64,000 bases of DNA from Erysipelotrichia bacterium (GTDB lineage: Bacteria; Bacillota_I; Bacilli_A; Erysipelotrichales; Erysipelotrichaceae). Shown here in pieces: positions 41,778 to 49,463 of the stretch. The notes under the pieces are model-generated. The model searched no databases, was not told the origin of the DNA, and worked only from the letters and a program-made list of their open reading frames with translations. The DNA is taken from contig JAGXSD010000030.1 of assembly GCA_018333955.1 (NCBI GenBank), positions 1 through 64,000 of the forward strand, read 5' to 3'. The translations under genes and the position numbers were made by a program. Numbering within the stretch: position 1 is the first letter of the stretch; each line of letters begins with the position of its first letter.

Positions 41778-43148
41778 CTATTCAACAATATTTATTTCAA
41801 TGGTTGGTTTAGCCGGTGATAATACAAAGTATCCTAAGAAACGAGCATTATTCACCTCAACAAATACATCCATACTACTAATTCCTAATTGCGCATCAAA
41901 TAAATCAATATAAACCGCAATATCATCTTCTCGTAGTTGCGCAATAAGATCTGGTGCCCCAAATACCGTGATATTCATATAGGCATCGGCAGTATTTGTT
42001 GGACTGAATTTAAATCCTTGACGATTGTTTCTAAATGAAACTGGTATTTGCAAGAATTCTTGACTGATTCCAGGAACAAGTTTAATCTCTACATTAACTT
42101 TTGAAATTGACGATTGTCTTACTCCCGATGGTATCGCAATACTACTAACCAAGGTTGTATCTTGGGTTAATGTGGTCGCATCAATTGGGAGTGTTAATCG
42201 ACTAATACGTGATAAGACGCTTTCTGGTGCATAGAGCGTTACAGCCTGATGATCCATGACAATGGAAGAGATTGCTAGACCATTAGGGATTAGCCCTACA
42301 GGATCAACCACAAGTGGTACTGATTTGTTAGGCGATGACACGTTGACAGACACTCTCACTACGGAAGGAATAATCTGTGCATCAACTCGCTCACCAAGTT
42401 GATTATAAGCCACAATAGGAACTTCTTTTGTAAAACTAGCATCAACTCCACTCACATCAATAAAGGCCTTCACAAAGGCAATAGAATCTAAAGTTCGCTC
42501 AGATGCACGAACAAGAATCTCTGTGACTTCAAGTTCAGGTACACCTAATACATATCTTAAATCCATTTTATTCATATTCACAAAGTCATAATCCAACAAG
42601 AAGCGTTGTGTGGTTTTGCGCTCAATTGTCACAATCGCAGTGCTTGGTGTGACTGATACCGCAAGTCGAGGTGAGAAATTGGAAGGAATTAAACTAATCT
42701 GATGTGTTCCTTCAGCTAGTCCTGTTAGATCCGCAACCACTCTAAATTGTCCTTGAGTTTCAGTTAATGCGATATCCGCAACATCCCCAACAATTAAAGC
42801 TGTCACCGTTTCAGGTAGTCCTGAAATTTCATAAACTTCAGTATTCGCAATCACACTGACAGGTACATTATTAATGGCTTTCCCTGATCCAGATATGGTA
42901 GCCTCAAAGATATTCGTATTTAAGTTAATTGAAGCATAAATAATTACCGCAAGCCCTAAAGCTACAATCTTGGCATATCGTTGGTTGAACAGTAAACGAT
43001 CCACAAGTGAAGACAACCAACGAATGATTCGCATAATTGACATTTCAATGGAAGCATACGTCTTTACAACTTTTTGAGATTGAGAAGCTATTTGCTTTGC
43101 GATTTCAACTTTTTCATTATTGGTTGTTCGCTCATTCTTGCGTGTCAT
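41778..43148 (-). CDS. cdaR: CdaR (YbbR-domain) regulator of diadenylate cyclase
   Basis: A 456-residue protein with one membrane helix near the N-terminus (about 60-80, YAKIVALGLAVIIYASI) and several extracellular YbbR repeats (for example VSVIANTEVYEISGLPETVTALIVGD). CdaR binds and modulates the membrane cyclase CdaA. The N-terminal ~55 residues are charged and cytoplasmic, longer than in some homologues. It overlaps cdaA by 17 bases and lies eight bases ahead of glmM, the standard order. No enzymatic motif is expected. Confidence 0.93.
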   Translation of the reverse strand: MTRKNERTTNNEKVEIAKQIASQSQKVVKTYASIEMSIMRIIRWLSSLVDRLLFNQRYAKIVALGLAVIIYASINLNTNIFEATISGSGKAINNVPVSVIANTEVYEISGLPETVTALIVGDVADIALTETQGQFRVVADLTGLAEGTHQISLIPSNFSPRLAVSVTPSTAIVTIERKTTQRFLLDYDFVNMNKMDLRYVLGVPELEVTEILVRASERTLDSIAFVKAFIDVSGVDASFTKEVPIVAYNQLGERVDAQIIPSVVRVSVNVSSPNKSVPLVVDPVGLIPNGLAISSIVMDHQAVTLYAPESVLSRISRLTLPIDATTLTQDTTLVSSIAIPSGVRQSSISKVNVEIKLVPGISQEFLQIPVSFRNNRQGFKFSPTNTADAYMNITVFGAPDLIAQLREDDIAVYIDLFDAQLGISSMDVFVEVNNARFLGYFVLSPAKPTIEINIVE

Positions 43149-44190
43149 CCTTTTTAGCTCCTTTCACTCGTCTTTTAACTACTTCTTTAATTTCAGTTTT
43201 TGTCCCTTCAACTTTTAGTTCTCCTTGACTACTAAGAACATCTTCTACCTTTAATTCAAGGGGTTCTTGTGGTGGACGTTTAACTTTAGTAAAGATTGTC
43301 TTTGGAGATACTGTATTTTGATCATCAAGGCGACCATCATCCACCTTCACTATCTCAGGTTTATCTTGTTTGACATCCCCATACCGGCGTTTAATATTTG
43401 TGATTTCAATATCACTTTCTTCTTCAATAATGACGTGATTTAAGTATTCTTTTAGTTTTTCTTTTGTCATTGAGTAAAGCACGCCATTTTCCGCAATGGA
43501 TATGCGACCAGTTTCTTCTGATATAACAATCGTAATTGAATCTGTTATTTCAGAAATCCCTAGAGCTGCACGATGTCGAGCTCCAAATCTTGTCGGTAAA
43601 TCCATATTGGTGGGTGGGAAATATGCTGAAGCACACGCAATGCGATCCCCTTGAATAATGACAGCTCCATCATGAAGTGGTGTATTCGTTGAAAATAGAG
43701 AACGTAGTACATCCGATGTTACCATCGAATTCATAGGTGAACCGGTTCTAATATAGTCTTGAAGTGATGATGCTTGTTCAATGGTAATCAATGCTCCGAC
43801 TTTATCATTACTCAGTGCGATTGCCGCATTGACTAATTCATCCACTAAGCGCTCCCGCTCACTGCCTGTGAGTGTAGAAATTCTTGTAAAGAAACTTGTT
43901 TTTCCAAGCTTCTCAAGCAAGTTACGAATCTCTGGTTGAAAGATGATAATAATTGCAAGAAAACCAAAGTTTACGAAAAGTCCCGCAAGCCAAGCTGTCG
44001 TTGATAAGCCAAGCCCTGTCGCAATACCTCGAATAAGTAAGATTAATACCACTCCTTTAAAAATCTGAACTGTCCTTGCATTATTTCGGACAAGTTTAAT
44101 TGCATAGTAAACAATAATCCACATTAATGCGATGTCAAAAAAGACACGAAGTGCATCAACGATGTTTTGTATGGATGAGAGATTAAACAT
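43132..44190 (-). CDS. cdaA: Diadenylate cyclase CdaA with extended C-terminal tail
   Basis: A 352-residue membrane cyclase making c-di-AMP from two ATP. Three N-terminal membrane segments (about 12-35, 42-62, 68-85) precede the DAC domain with DGA (174-176) and RHR (205-207). Usual CdaA proteins are about 270-280 residues; here a charged tail follows about residue 260 to the end, with no recognised fold. It is first of cdaA-cdaR-glmM. The promoter is an extended -10, TGATATAAT, about 20 bases before AGGAGG. A c-di-AMP receptor candidate (BusR-like) is at 11.9 kb. Confidence 0.96.
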   Translation of the reverse strand: MFNLSSIQNIVDALRVFFDIALMWIIVYYAIKLVRNNARTVQIFKGVVLILLIRGIATGLGLSTTAWLAGLFVNFGFLAIIIIFQPEIRNLLEKLGKTSFFTRISTLTGSERERLVDELVNAAIALSNDKVGALITIEQASSLQDYIRTGSPMNSMVTSDVLRSLFSTNTPLHDGAVIIQGDRIACASAYFPPTNMDLPTRFGARHRAALGISEITDSITIVISEETGRISIAENGVLYSMTKEKLKEYLNHVIIEEESDIEITNIKRRYGDVKQDKPEIVKVDDGRLDDQNTVSPKTIFTKVKRPPQEPLELKVEDVLSSQGELKVEGTKTEIKEVVKRRVKGAKKDDTQE

Positions 44191-44279
44191 ACAACATCCT
44201 CCTAATCTGTATCATTATATCATAATGACTTTAATTGATGAGTCAATTATTGAAAACCATCCAACAATGCTATCATTTA

Positions 44280-44297
44280 TGATACACTGATATCATG
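44280..44297 (+). promoter_or_regulatory. Leaderless promoter of the TraB-like gene
   Basis: Extended -10 TGATACACT (TACACT at 44283-44288), six bases, ATG at 44295. No ribosome site lies upstream and no clear -35 is present. Confidence 0.55.
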
Positions 44298-45458
44298 ATT
44301 TCAGAAACAATAACCTTTAACCACGATGGTAAAACCATCACCTTAATCCCTACGGCCCATGTCTCACAAAACAGTGTTGATCTTGTGAATTCAACGCTTT
44401 CATCACAAACCTTTGATGCGGTATTTGTTGAATTAGATCACAAAAGGCTTCATGCCATGAAACACCCACAAGACTTTTCATCCATAGACTTAATGAGTGT
44501 TTTTAAACGAAAAGAAGTAGGCTCTTTATTAATGCACTTATTATTGTCTTCATTTCAAAGAAAGATTGCAAAAAACTTGGATGTTCCCTTAGGAGCTGAA
44601 ATGAAGGCAGCGGTTGATTATGCCAATCGCAATCACATAGCGTGTATTCCTATGGACCGGGATATAAGCATTACTTTACAACGAGTATTTTCATCACTCA
44701 CATTGTGGCAAAAGTTCTCCTTAGGAACTGATGTCATCTATTCTATCTTTTCAAGCGATAAGATTGATGAATCCGCCATTGAACATCTCAAACAGAAAGA
44801 TATTCTTGATGATGCTTTAACTGACTTAAGCAAGAAACTTCCAAACATTAAACGTACACTCATCGATGAGCGAGATCATTACATGATGCACACGATATTG
44901 TCGTCTCCTCATCAAAATGTGGTTGCGATTATTGGAGCAGCTCATGCTCCAGGGATGATGAAGGCAAAAGAGCAACTCATGCCACTTCATGATATTTCAT
45001 CAGCTCCAATCAAGAAAAAGACATATTGGGGATGGATTATTCCGATTGCTATTATTGGTTTAATAGGATTTACGTTTACTTTAAATCCTCAAAGTGGATT
45101 TGATTCAATCTTAAAATGGATTCTCATTAATGGAACGATGTCTGCACTAGGCACCGCATTAGTACTTGGTCATCCTCTTGCTATCCTTACTGCCTTTATT
45201 GCAGCTCCTATTAGTTCATTATCTCCTTTACTTGCGGCAGGATGGTTTGCGGGATTAGCCCAACTCATCGCAAGCAAACCTAAGGTTGAAGATCTTACTA
45301 AGATGGGAGATGATATTTTATCGTTTAAGAAAGCATTTAAAAATAAAGCTTTGAAAGTGTTATGGGTCACCGCAATGGCGAATATATTCTCATCCATTGC
45401 CACCTTTATTGCGGCAAGTTCCATTATCGAAACTCTCTGGTCATTATTATTTCATTAA
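44295..45458 (+). CDS. TraB/PrgY family membrane protein
   Basis: A 387-residue protein. The N-terminal soluble domain (1-240) is of the TraB/PrgY/GumN class, with LIPTAHVSQNSVDLV and VFVELDHKRLHAM giving the conserved His and Glu, and a later VAIIGAAHAPGM. The C-terminal third has about four membrane segments. The Enterococcus members block peptide pheromone activity, and the fold is related to metal-dependent proteases; the role here is unknown. The start fits the domain boundary, and its -10 box six bases upstream implies a leaderless mRNA. A strong terminator follows. Confidence 0.85.
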   Translation: MISETITFNHDGKTITLIPTAHVSQNSVDLVNSTLSSQTFDAVFVELDHKRLHAMKHPQDFSSIDLMSVFKRKEVGSLLMHLLLSSFQRKIAKNLDVPLGAEMKAAVDYANRNHIACIPMDRDISITLQRVFSSLTLWQKFSLGTDVIYSIFSSDKIDESAIEHLKQKDILDDALTDLSKKLPNIKRTLIDERDHYMMHTILSSPHQNVVAIIGAAHAPGMMKAKEQLMPLHDISSAPIKKKTYWGWIIPIAIIGLIGFTFTLNPQSGFDSILKWILINGTMSALGTALVLGHPLAILTAFIAAPISSLSPLLAAGWFAGLAQLIASKPKVEDLTKMGDDILSFKKAFKNKALKVLWVTAMANIFSSIATFIAASSIIETLWSLLFH

Positions 45459-45484
45459 AAAGCATTGCCGTGGCAATGCTTTTG
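45457..45484. terminator. Bidirectional terminator between the TraB-like gene and trpP
   Basis: A perfect 12-bp stem AAAAGCATTGCC/GGCAATGCTTTT (45458-45469, 45472-45483) between convergent genes. Confidence 0.9.
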
Positions 45485-45486
45485 TT

Positions 45487-46011
45487 TTAGGTGGACGATA
45501 CTAATGATTTATCAAAGGATGGTCTTACCAATGCATGATAGAGTTTAAACAACACTGCACCACTTACGGTGTTTGCAATCGCTGTAGGCAAGACCACCAC
45601 CACAAATAATACACTCAATGGAGCTGGAAGTCCTACTAAGATTAATGCGCTTCCTAAGAAAACATAACCACTAAAGATCGTCACTGCACCACTAATCAGT
45701 CCCAGGATAATCATCGATTGCATCTTAATTGTTAGTTTGATAAGCAAAAGTGCAAATAAGGAGGAAGCAATCTTATCGATCATATTTGGAATTTGCCCTC
45801 CAGGAAACCCTGTGGTTAAGGCTGCTAATATCCCCGCTACAACTCCTATTAATAACGTATTCTTAAGCTTTGGTTGTGAAGCGATGGCGATTACCATCGT
45901 CGCAAGTAAAAAATCTGGTTTAACTCCACCAAAGATTGGAGGCACTACAGCGTGGAGAACTAATCCACTGGCCAGTAAGATGGCCGCTAAAGCAAGTTCT
46001 TTTGTTTTCAT
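45487..46011 (-). CDS. trpP: Tryptophan transporter TrpP
   Basis: A 174-residue membrane protein with about five or six segments. The start MKTKELALAAILLASGLVLHAVVPPIFGGVKPDF and the FPGGQIPNMIDK loop are those of the TrpP/YhaG tryptophan transporter of Bacillus. The gene follows a T-box whose specifier reads UGG, which independently points to tryptophan. Uncharged tRNA-Trp should therefore turn on uptake. AAAGGAA precedes the ATG. No trp biosynthesis genes are in the window, so import may be the main source. Confidence 0.92.
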   Translation of the reverse strand: MKTKELALAAILLASGLVLHAVVPPIFGGVKPDFLLATMVIAIASQPKLKNTLLIGVVAGILAALTTGFPGGQIPNMIDKIASSLFALLLIKLTIKMQSMIILGLISGAVTIFSGYVFLGSALILVGLPAPLSVLFVVVVLPTAIANTVSGAVLFKLYHALVRPSFDKSLVSST

Positions 46012-46042
46012 AAAGCATTTTTTCCTTTCTTATGAAAAACAA

Positions 46043-46288
46043 CAAAAAGCACCCATCGCCTAGGAGCAATGGGTGCGTTGCGGTGCCATCCTAATTATCG
46101 TAAAAACGATATCTTGTTCGACTACAATCATAGTCGTGCTATCTGATAACGCTTAGCCTGCGTCTTGGCTACTAACTTCGCCTTGCTCTCATGGACCCAT
46201 TCACACTAGTCTTATCACTGATTTACACCAACCATCAGTTCTCTAGGCATAAGATTTAGTCTTACTATTTTCCAATCAACGATTTATT
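46043..46288 (-). promoter_or_regulatory. T-box riboswitch, tryptophan-specific
   Basis: On the minus strand a leader of about 245 bases begins at a TATAAT (46301-46296). Stem I shows the AGAGA bulge and GGTTGGTG distal loop. A specifier loop GUGUGAA is followed by UGG (46199-46197). The antiterminator T-box AGGATGGCACCGCAAC is at 46092-46077, and a terminator GCACCCAT/ATGGGTGC ends in TTTTTG at about 46043. The gene controlled is trpP. UGG is read by tRNA-Trp, in agreement with the gene product. Confidence 0.93.
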
Positions 46289-46328
46289 TAAATGTATTAT
46301 AACCAATCTGTGTTATTAACTTCAAGAC

Positions 46329-47246
46329 TTATGTTTGACTCCATAAGTCAAATGGGTATTGGCCTTGTTCCTTTAATACTTTTAATGCATTCACCACCAT
46401 CTCACGATCTTCTTGATAGGTAATTCCATACCAGGCATCTTCACTGGATAAAACCTTAACTTTACATGCATCCAGTTCTAGACACTGAGATATCATCGTA
46501 GGTAATACATGTTCAGCCTTAAGTGGATCATTTAATGCTGTTGTGGATAAAAAGGCATCAAAGACATCATACGCTAAAGCCATCACACTTTCATCAAACC
46601 CCCAAAAGTTCATGGATACTAAGGCATCATCATCAATGGGAAACCATTGGTTGTCTTTTTGGTACTCGTGACCTGAACTAGATCTTCGAATATCTTTAAT
46701 CTCATTGACTTGCGTTAAGTAATTATCTTTTGAATCACACACTCCACGAGTCACACTTCCATGCTCTGTAGTGGTGTTTTTTAAACGATATCCAATCATG
46801 GCATATTCATAAGGTTTCACATCATGCGTTAAAAACTGGGCCATGGTGCTAAAAGCACTTGGTCCATAATAATCATCCGCATTACAAATCATAAATGGCC
46901 CATCAATGAGTCCTTGACAACTAAGTAAAGCATGCGTGGTTCCCCATGGTTTTACTCGCTCTGGATTTAATACATGATCTGTTAAATAGCTAATCTCTTG
47001 ATAGGCGTATTCGACTTTGATAAAGGGACGAATCTTGTGAACAAGATTCGTTTCAAATAAAGATTCATGTTCTTTCTTGATAATTAAGACAAGACGATTA
47101 AAGCCAGCTTTAATCGCATCATAAATGGTGAAGTCAATGATAGACTCGTGATTAGTTCCTACAGGTTCAATTTGTTTTAATCCCCCAAATCGACTCCCCA
47201 TTCCTGCAGCTAAGATAACTAAAGTTAATGATTTTTGTTTCGACAT
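46329..47246 (-). CDS. Sugar nucleotidyltransferase-like protein
   Basis: A 305-residue protein of the nucleotidyltransferase (NDP-sugar pyrophosphorylase) fold. The N-terminal LAAGMGSRFGGLKQIEPV binds the nucleotide triphosphate, and ICNADDYYG provides the metal Asp. It is close to a group of Bacillota proteins annotated as nucleotidyltransferase or dTDP-glucose pyrophosphorylase of unknown sugar. The ATG at 47246 is used; a TTG at 47258 extends the frame but overlaps the GGGGTG ribosome site. It stands alone between trpP and tRNA-Thr. Confidence 0.8.
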   Translation of the reverse strand: MSKQKSLTLVILAAGMGSRFGGLKQIEPVGTNHESIIDFTIYDAIKAGFNRLVLIIKKEHESLFETNLVHKIRPFIKVEYAYQEISYLTDHVLNPERVKPWGTTHALLSCQGLIDGPFMICNADDYYGPSAFSTMAQFLTHDVKPYEYAMIGYRLKNTTTEHGSVTRGVCDSKDNYLTQVNEIKDIRRSSSGHEYQKDNQWFPIDDDALVSMNFWGFDESVMALAYDVFDAFLSTTALNDPLKAEHVLPTMISQCLELDACKVKVLSSEDAWYGITYQEDREMVVNALKVLKEQGQYPFDLWSQT

Positions 47247-47299
47247 AGTACACCCCAATCTTTATATCATTGTATCATAAGCTTTCATGCTTTAAGACA

Positions 47300-47322
47300 C
47301 AAAAAAAGCCTTTAAAGGCTTT
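47300..47322 (-). terminator. tRNA-Thr terminator
   Basis: On the minus strand AAAGCC-TTTAAA-GGCTTT (47322-47305), followed by Ts. Confidence 0.8.
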
Positions 47323-47332
47323 GATTGACAAC

Positions 47333-47406
47333 TGGTGCCGCTACCCAGAATTGAACTGGGAGCTGAGCATTACCATTGCTCCGTTTTACCATTGAACTAT
47401 AGCGGC
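47333..47406 (-). tRNA. tRNA-Thr (GGT)
   Basis: A minus-strand cloverleaf. The acceptor is GCCGCTA/TAGCGGC with A73 and encoded CCA, the anticodon stem GAGCA/TGCTC has loop ATGGTAA giving GGT, and the T-arm is CCCAGTTCAATTCTGGG. The D-arm (GTTCAATGGTAAAAC) resembles that of tRNA-Gly and has a C13-A22 mismatch. Confidence 0.92.
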
Positions 47407-47429
47407 GTGTGCTAGTTTATGATAAACAA

Positions 47430-48008
47430 TTATGTTGTTTTTTGCAAGTCCAACCAATGATTTTTTCGTAGTATTTTAACACATTGACTTAACGGTAATC
47501 CTACAACCGTATAAAAGTCTCCCTCAATCTTTTCAATCATCCAACCAGCTTGTCCTTGAATCGCATATGCTCCTGCTTTATCCATCGGTTCTGAGGTTGC
47601 AATATATCGATAAATGTCTTCATCACTAAGTTCAATCATACTTACATGGGTAATCGATAAAATCTCTTCTTTAAATGAAGGCGATTGAATCACACAAGCT
47701 GTCATGACTTGATGAGTTTTTCCACTTAAATCTTTAAGCATTCTAAAAGCATCTGCTTCATCCAGTGGCTTATTATAAGGAATTCCTTCAAGCAATACCA
47801 TGGTGTCTGCGGAAATAACACAGCTTTCTGGATATTGGTCAAAGACAACTTGATTTTTCGCATGAGCTAATCTTAGTATCGCATCACGTGCATTTTCATG
47901 TTCATAGATGGTCTCATCAATATGAGCAGGGATGACCTCCACCCGGATACCAACCTGATTAAGAAGTTCAACACGACGAGGTGAAGCAGATGCTAAAATA
48001 ATCCTCAT
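47430..48008 (-). CDS. maf: Maf-like nucleoside triphosphate pyrophosphatase
   Basis: A 192-residue Maf protein that hydrolyses (d)TTP, UTP or modified nucleotides to monophosphates. The signature ILASASPRRVELLNQVGI opens the protein. SADTMVLLEGIPYNKPLDEADAFRMLKDLSGKTHQVMTA holds the catalytic Asp and Lys/Glu, and AGAYAIQGQAGWMIEKIEGDFYTVVGLPL closes it. The length is standard. It overlaps the TetR gene upstream by four bases, which makes it part of that unit. Confidence 0.95.
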   Translation of the reverse strand: MRIILASASPRRVELLNQVGIRVEVIPAHIDETIYEHENARDAILRLAHAKNQVVFDQYPESCVISADTMVLLEGIPYNKPLDEADAFRMLKDLSGKTHQVMTACVIQSPSFKEEILSITHVSMIELSDEDIYRYIATSEPMDKAGAYAIQGQAGWMIEKIEGDFYTVVGLPLSQCVKILRKNHWLDLQKTT

Positions 48009-48598
48009 GTGAATAGTCCTTCTTTAAGAACTTTAATGACTTCATCCACCACTTTATCAACATCTTTTTCATCTTTAAACATAATATAATTCAAACCAAT
48101 AAAGTTTGAGATGCCCATCATCATAAAGGCTACAACTTCAGGATCGTAGTTTTTCATCCCATGAGTCTCTTGAGCATGTTCAATTTGACGAGCGTAATTT
48201 TGCGCAAAGGTAGAATAATAATCCACGAATAATTTTTTATCAATATAAAGTGACTCCCAGATAATATTATAGATATGTTTATGTTTTGCGATAAATAGAA
48301 GAAATGCTTTTAAACCAATGCGTTCAGCTTCAACACGATCTTCAATCCCAGCAATTTCTTTCGCAATATGCATACGAATACGGTGTGAATATTGCACAAG
48401 AAGATAACGATAAATACTCATTTTATCTTCAAAATATATATAAAAAGTTCCTAAAGCGACATTGGAAGCGGTCGTAATATCATTAATCCCAGTTCCATGG
48501 TACCCCTTTTTATAAAATAGTTTTTCCGCAGAATTGACAATTTTATTCAATGTCGTCATTCCACGTTTGGTTTTTGGCATATTCACAAAATTTTCCAT
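48005..48598 (-). CDS. TetR family transcriptional regulator
   Basis: A 197-residue regulator with an N-terminal HTH (LNKIVNSAEKLFYKKGYHGTGINDITTASNVALGTFYIYFEDKMSI) and a C-terminal ligand/dimer domain. The spacing and position suggest autoregulation through a 15-base palindrome (48615-48629) that covers its -10 box. It lies downstream of the 11-gene thiolase/Liv operon; a regulator at the far end of its target operon would be plausible but is unproved. TGGAGAA precedes the ATG. The effector could be an acyl-CoA. Confidence 0.9.
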   Translation of the reverse strand: MENFVNMPKTKRGMTTLNKIVNSAEKLFYKKGYHGTGINDITTASNVALGTFYIYFEDKMSIYRYLLVQYSHRIRMHIAKEIAGIEDRVEAERIGLKAFLLFIAKHKHIYNIIWESLYIDKKLFVDYYSTFAQNYARQIEHAQETHGMKNYDPEVVAFMMMGISNFIGLNYIMFKDEKDVDKVVDEVIKVLKEGLFT

Positions 48599-48614
48599 AA
48601 ATTCTCCAGTGTCA

Positions 48615-48629
48615 ATAGTGTATCACTAT
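48615..48629 (-). promoter_or_regulatory. Palindromic operator over the TetR promoter
   Basis: ATAGTG-TAT-CACTAT, a perfect inverted repeat that overlaps the extended -10 TGATACACT (TACACT at 48622-48617) of the TetR gene. Its size suits a TetR dimer. Confidence 0.65.
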
Positions 48630-48650
48630 CGCTCTTATTGGTCTACATTT

Positions 48651-49463
48651 TTATAACGAACATCCATGATCATGAAGTACATGGCCTAGTATTAAGGACA
48701 CAAATAAGTTTGGTCGCTCATACATGCTTGCATGCCCACACTCTTTAATAAGTATATAGGTTGAGTTAGAAATCACTTTTGCGATTTTTTCTTGTTCATA
48801 CGGGGGGGTAATAGTATCAAGTTCACTGCTTACCACTAAAGTTGGTACTGAAATCTCATGACACTTGTCTGAAACATCGAAATCTTCAGAGGACTTAGTT
48901 AAGCGTACCATTGCATGAAGGAAATCAGGATTTGAAAATACTTGAAGAAGTGTTTCTTTACGCTTCTCCATCCAAGTTTGATGAGTTGAGTAGAAATGAT
49001 GTGAATAAATCGTAGGTAATGTGGTGAGATAGAAGGCATGAGGATCATGAGCACTGTAGATCCAAGAATCTCCAATATCCTTTAACCATAAGGATGTTTT
49101 CATCGTGGTATTAAACACCATGAGTGATAATATATGGTCTTGGTGATGGATTGTAAAGTCTAAAGCTACTTCTCCCCCATAAGAAATACCACATAGATGA
49201 AACTGTGTTAACTTTAATGATTGAATGACTTCATACAGCATTTGACTTTGATCAGCGACTTTGCAATGTTGAGTCAACTTAACACTTTGTCCTTGGTCAA
49301 GAAAATCAATGAGTACAAGATTCACAAAAGGTGTGAGCTTTGGAATGAACATCGTCCATGATAGGGTACTCATCATTATTCCATTCAGCAACACTAAAAC
49401 CGGCTTATTGTCTTCTCCGTGTCGTTCTACATGAATGTTTCCATATGACGTTTCAATCATCAT
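48651..49463 (-). CDS. Alpha/beta hydrolase, last gene of the thiolase/Liv operon
   Basis: A 270-residue alpha/beta hydrolase. LVLLNGIMMS marks the oxyanion region, CGISYGGEVAL the nucleophile Ser elbow, SSELDTITPP the acid, and CGHASMYE the His. It is encoded with a four-base overlap (ATGA) after the CoA-transferase gene, so it belongs to the operon. Likely substrates are esters, thioesters or lactones made in the pathway. It is distinct in sequence from the operon's other hydrolase (56486-57379). Confidence 0.85.
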   Translation of the reverse strand: MMIETSYGNIHVERHGEDNKPVLVLLNGIMMSTLSWTMFIPKLTPFVNLVLIDFLDQGQSVKLTQHCKVADQSQMLYEVIQSLKLTQFHLCGISYGGEVALDFTIHHQDHILSLMVFNTTMKTSLWLKDIGDSWIYSAHDPHAFYLTTLPTIYSHHFYSTHQTWMEKRKETLLQVFSNPDFLHAMVRLTKSSEDFDVSDKCHEISVPTLVVSSELDTITPPYEQEKIAKVISNSTYILIKECGHASMYERPNLFVSLILGHVLHDHGCSL

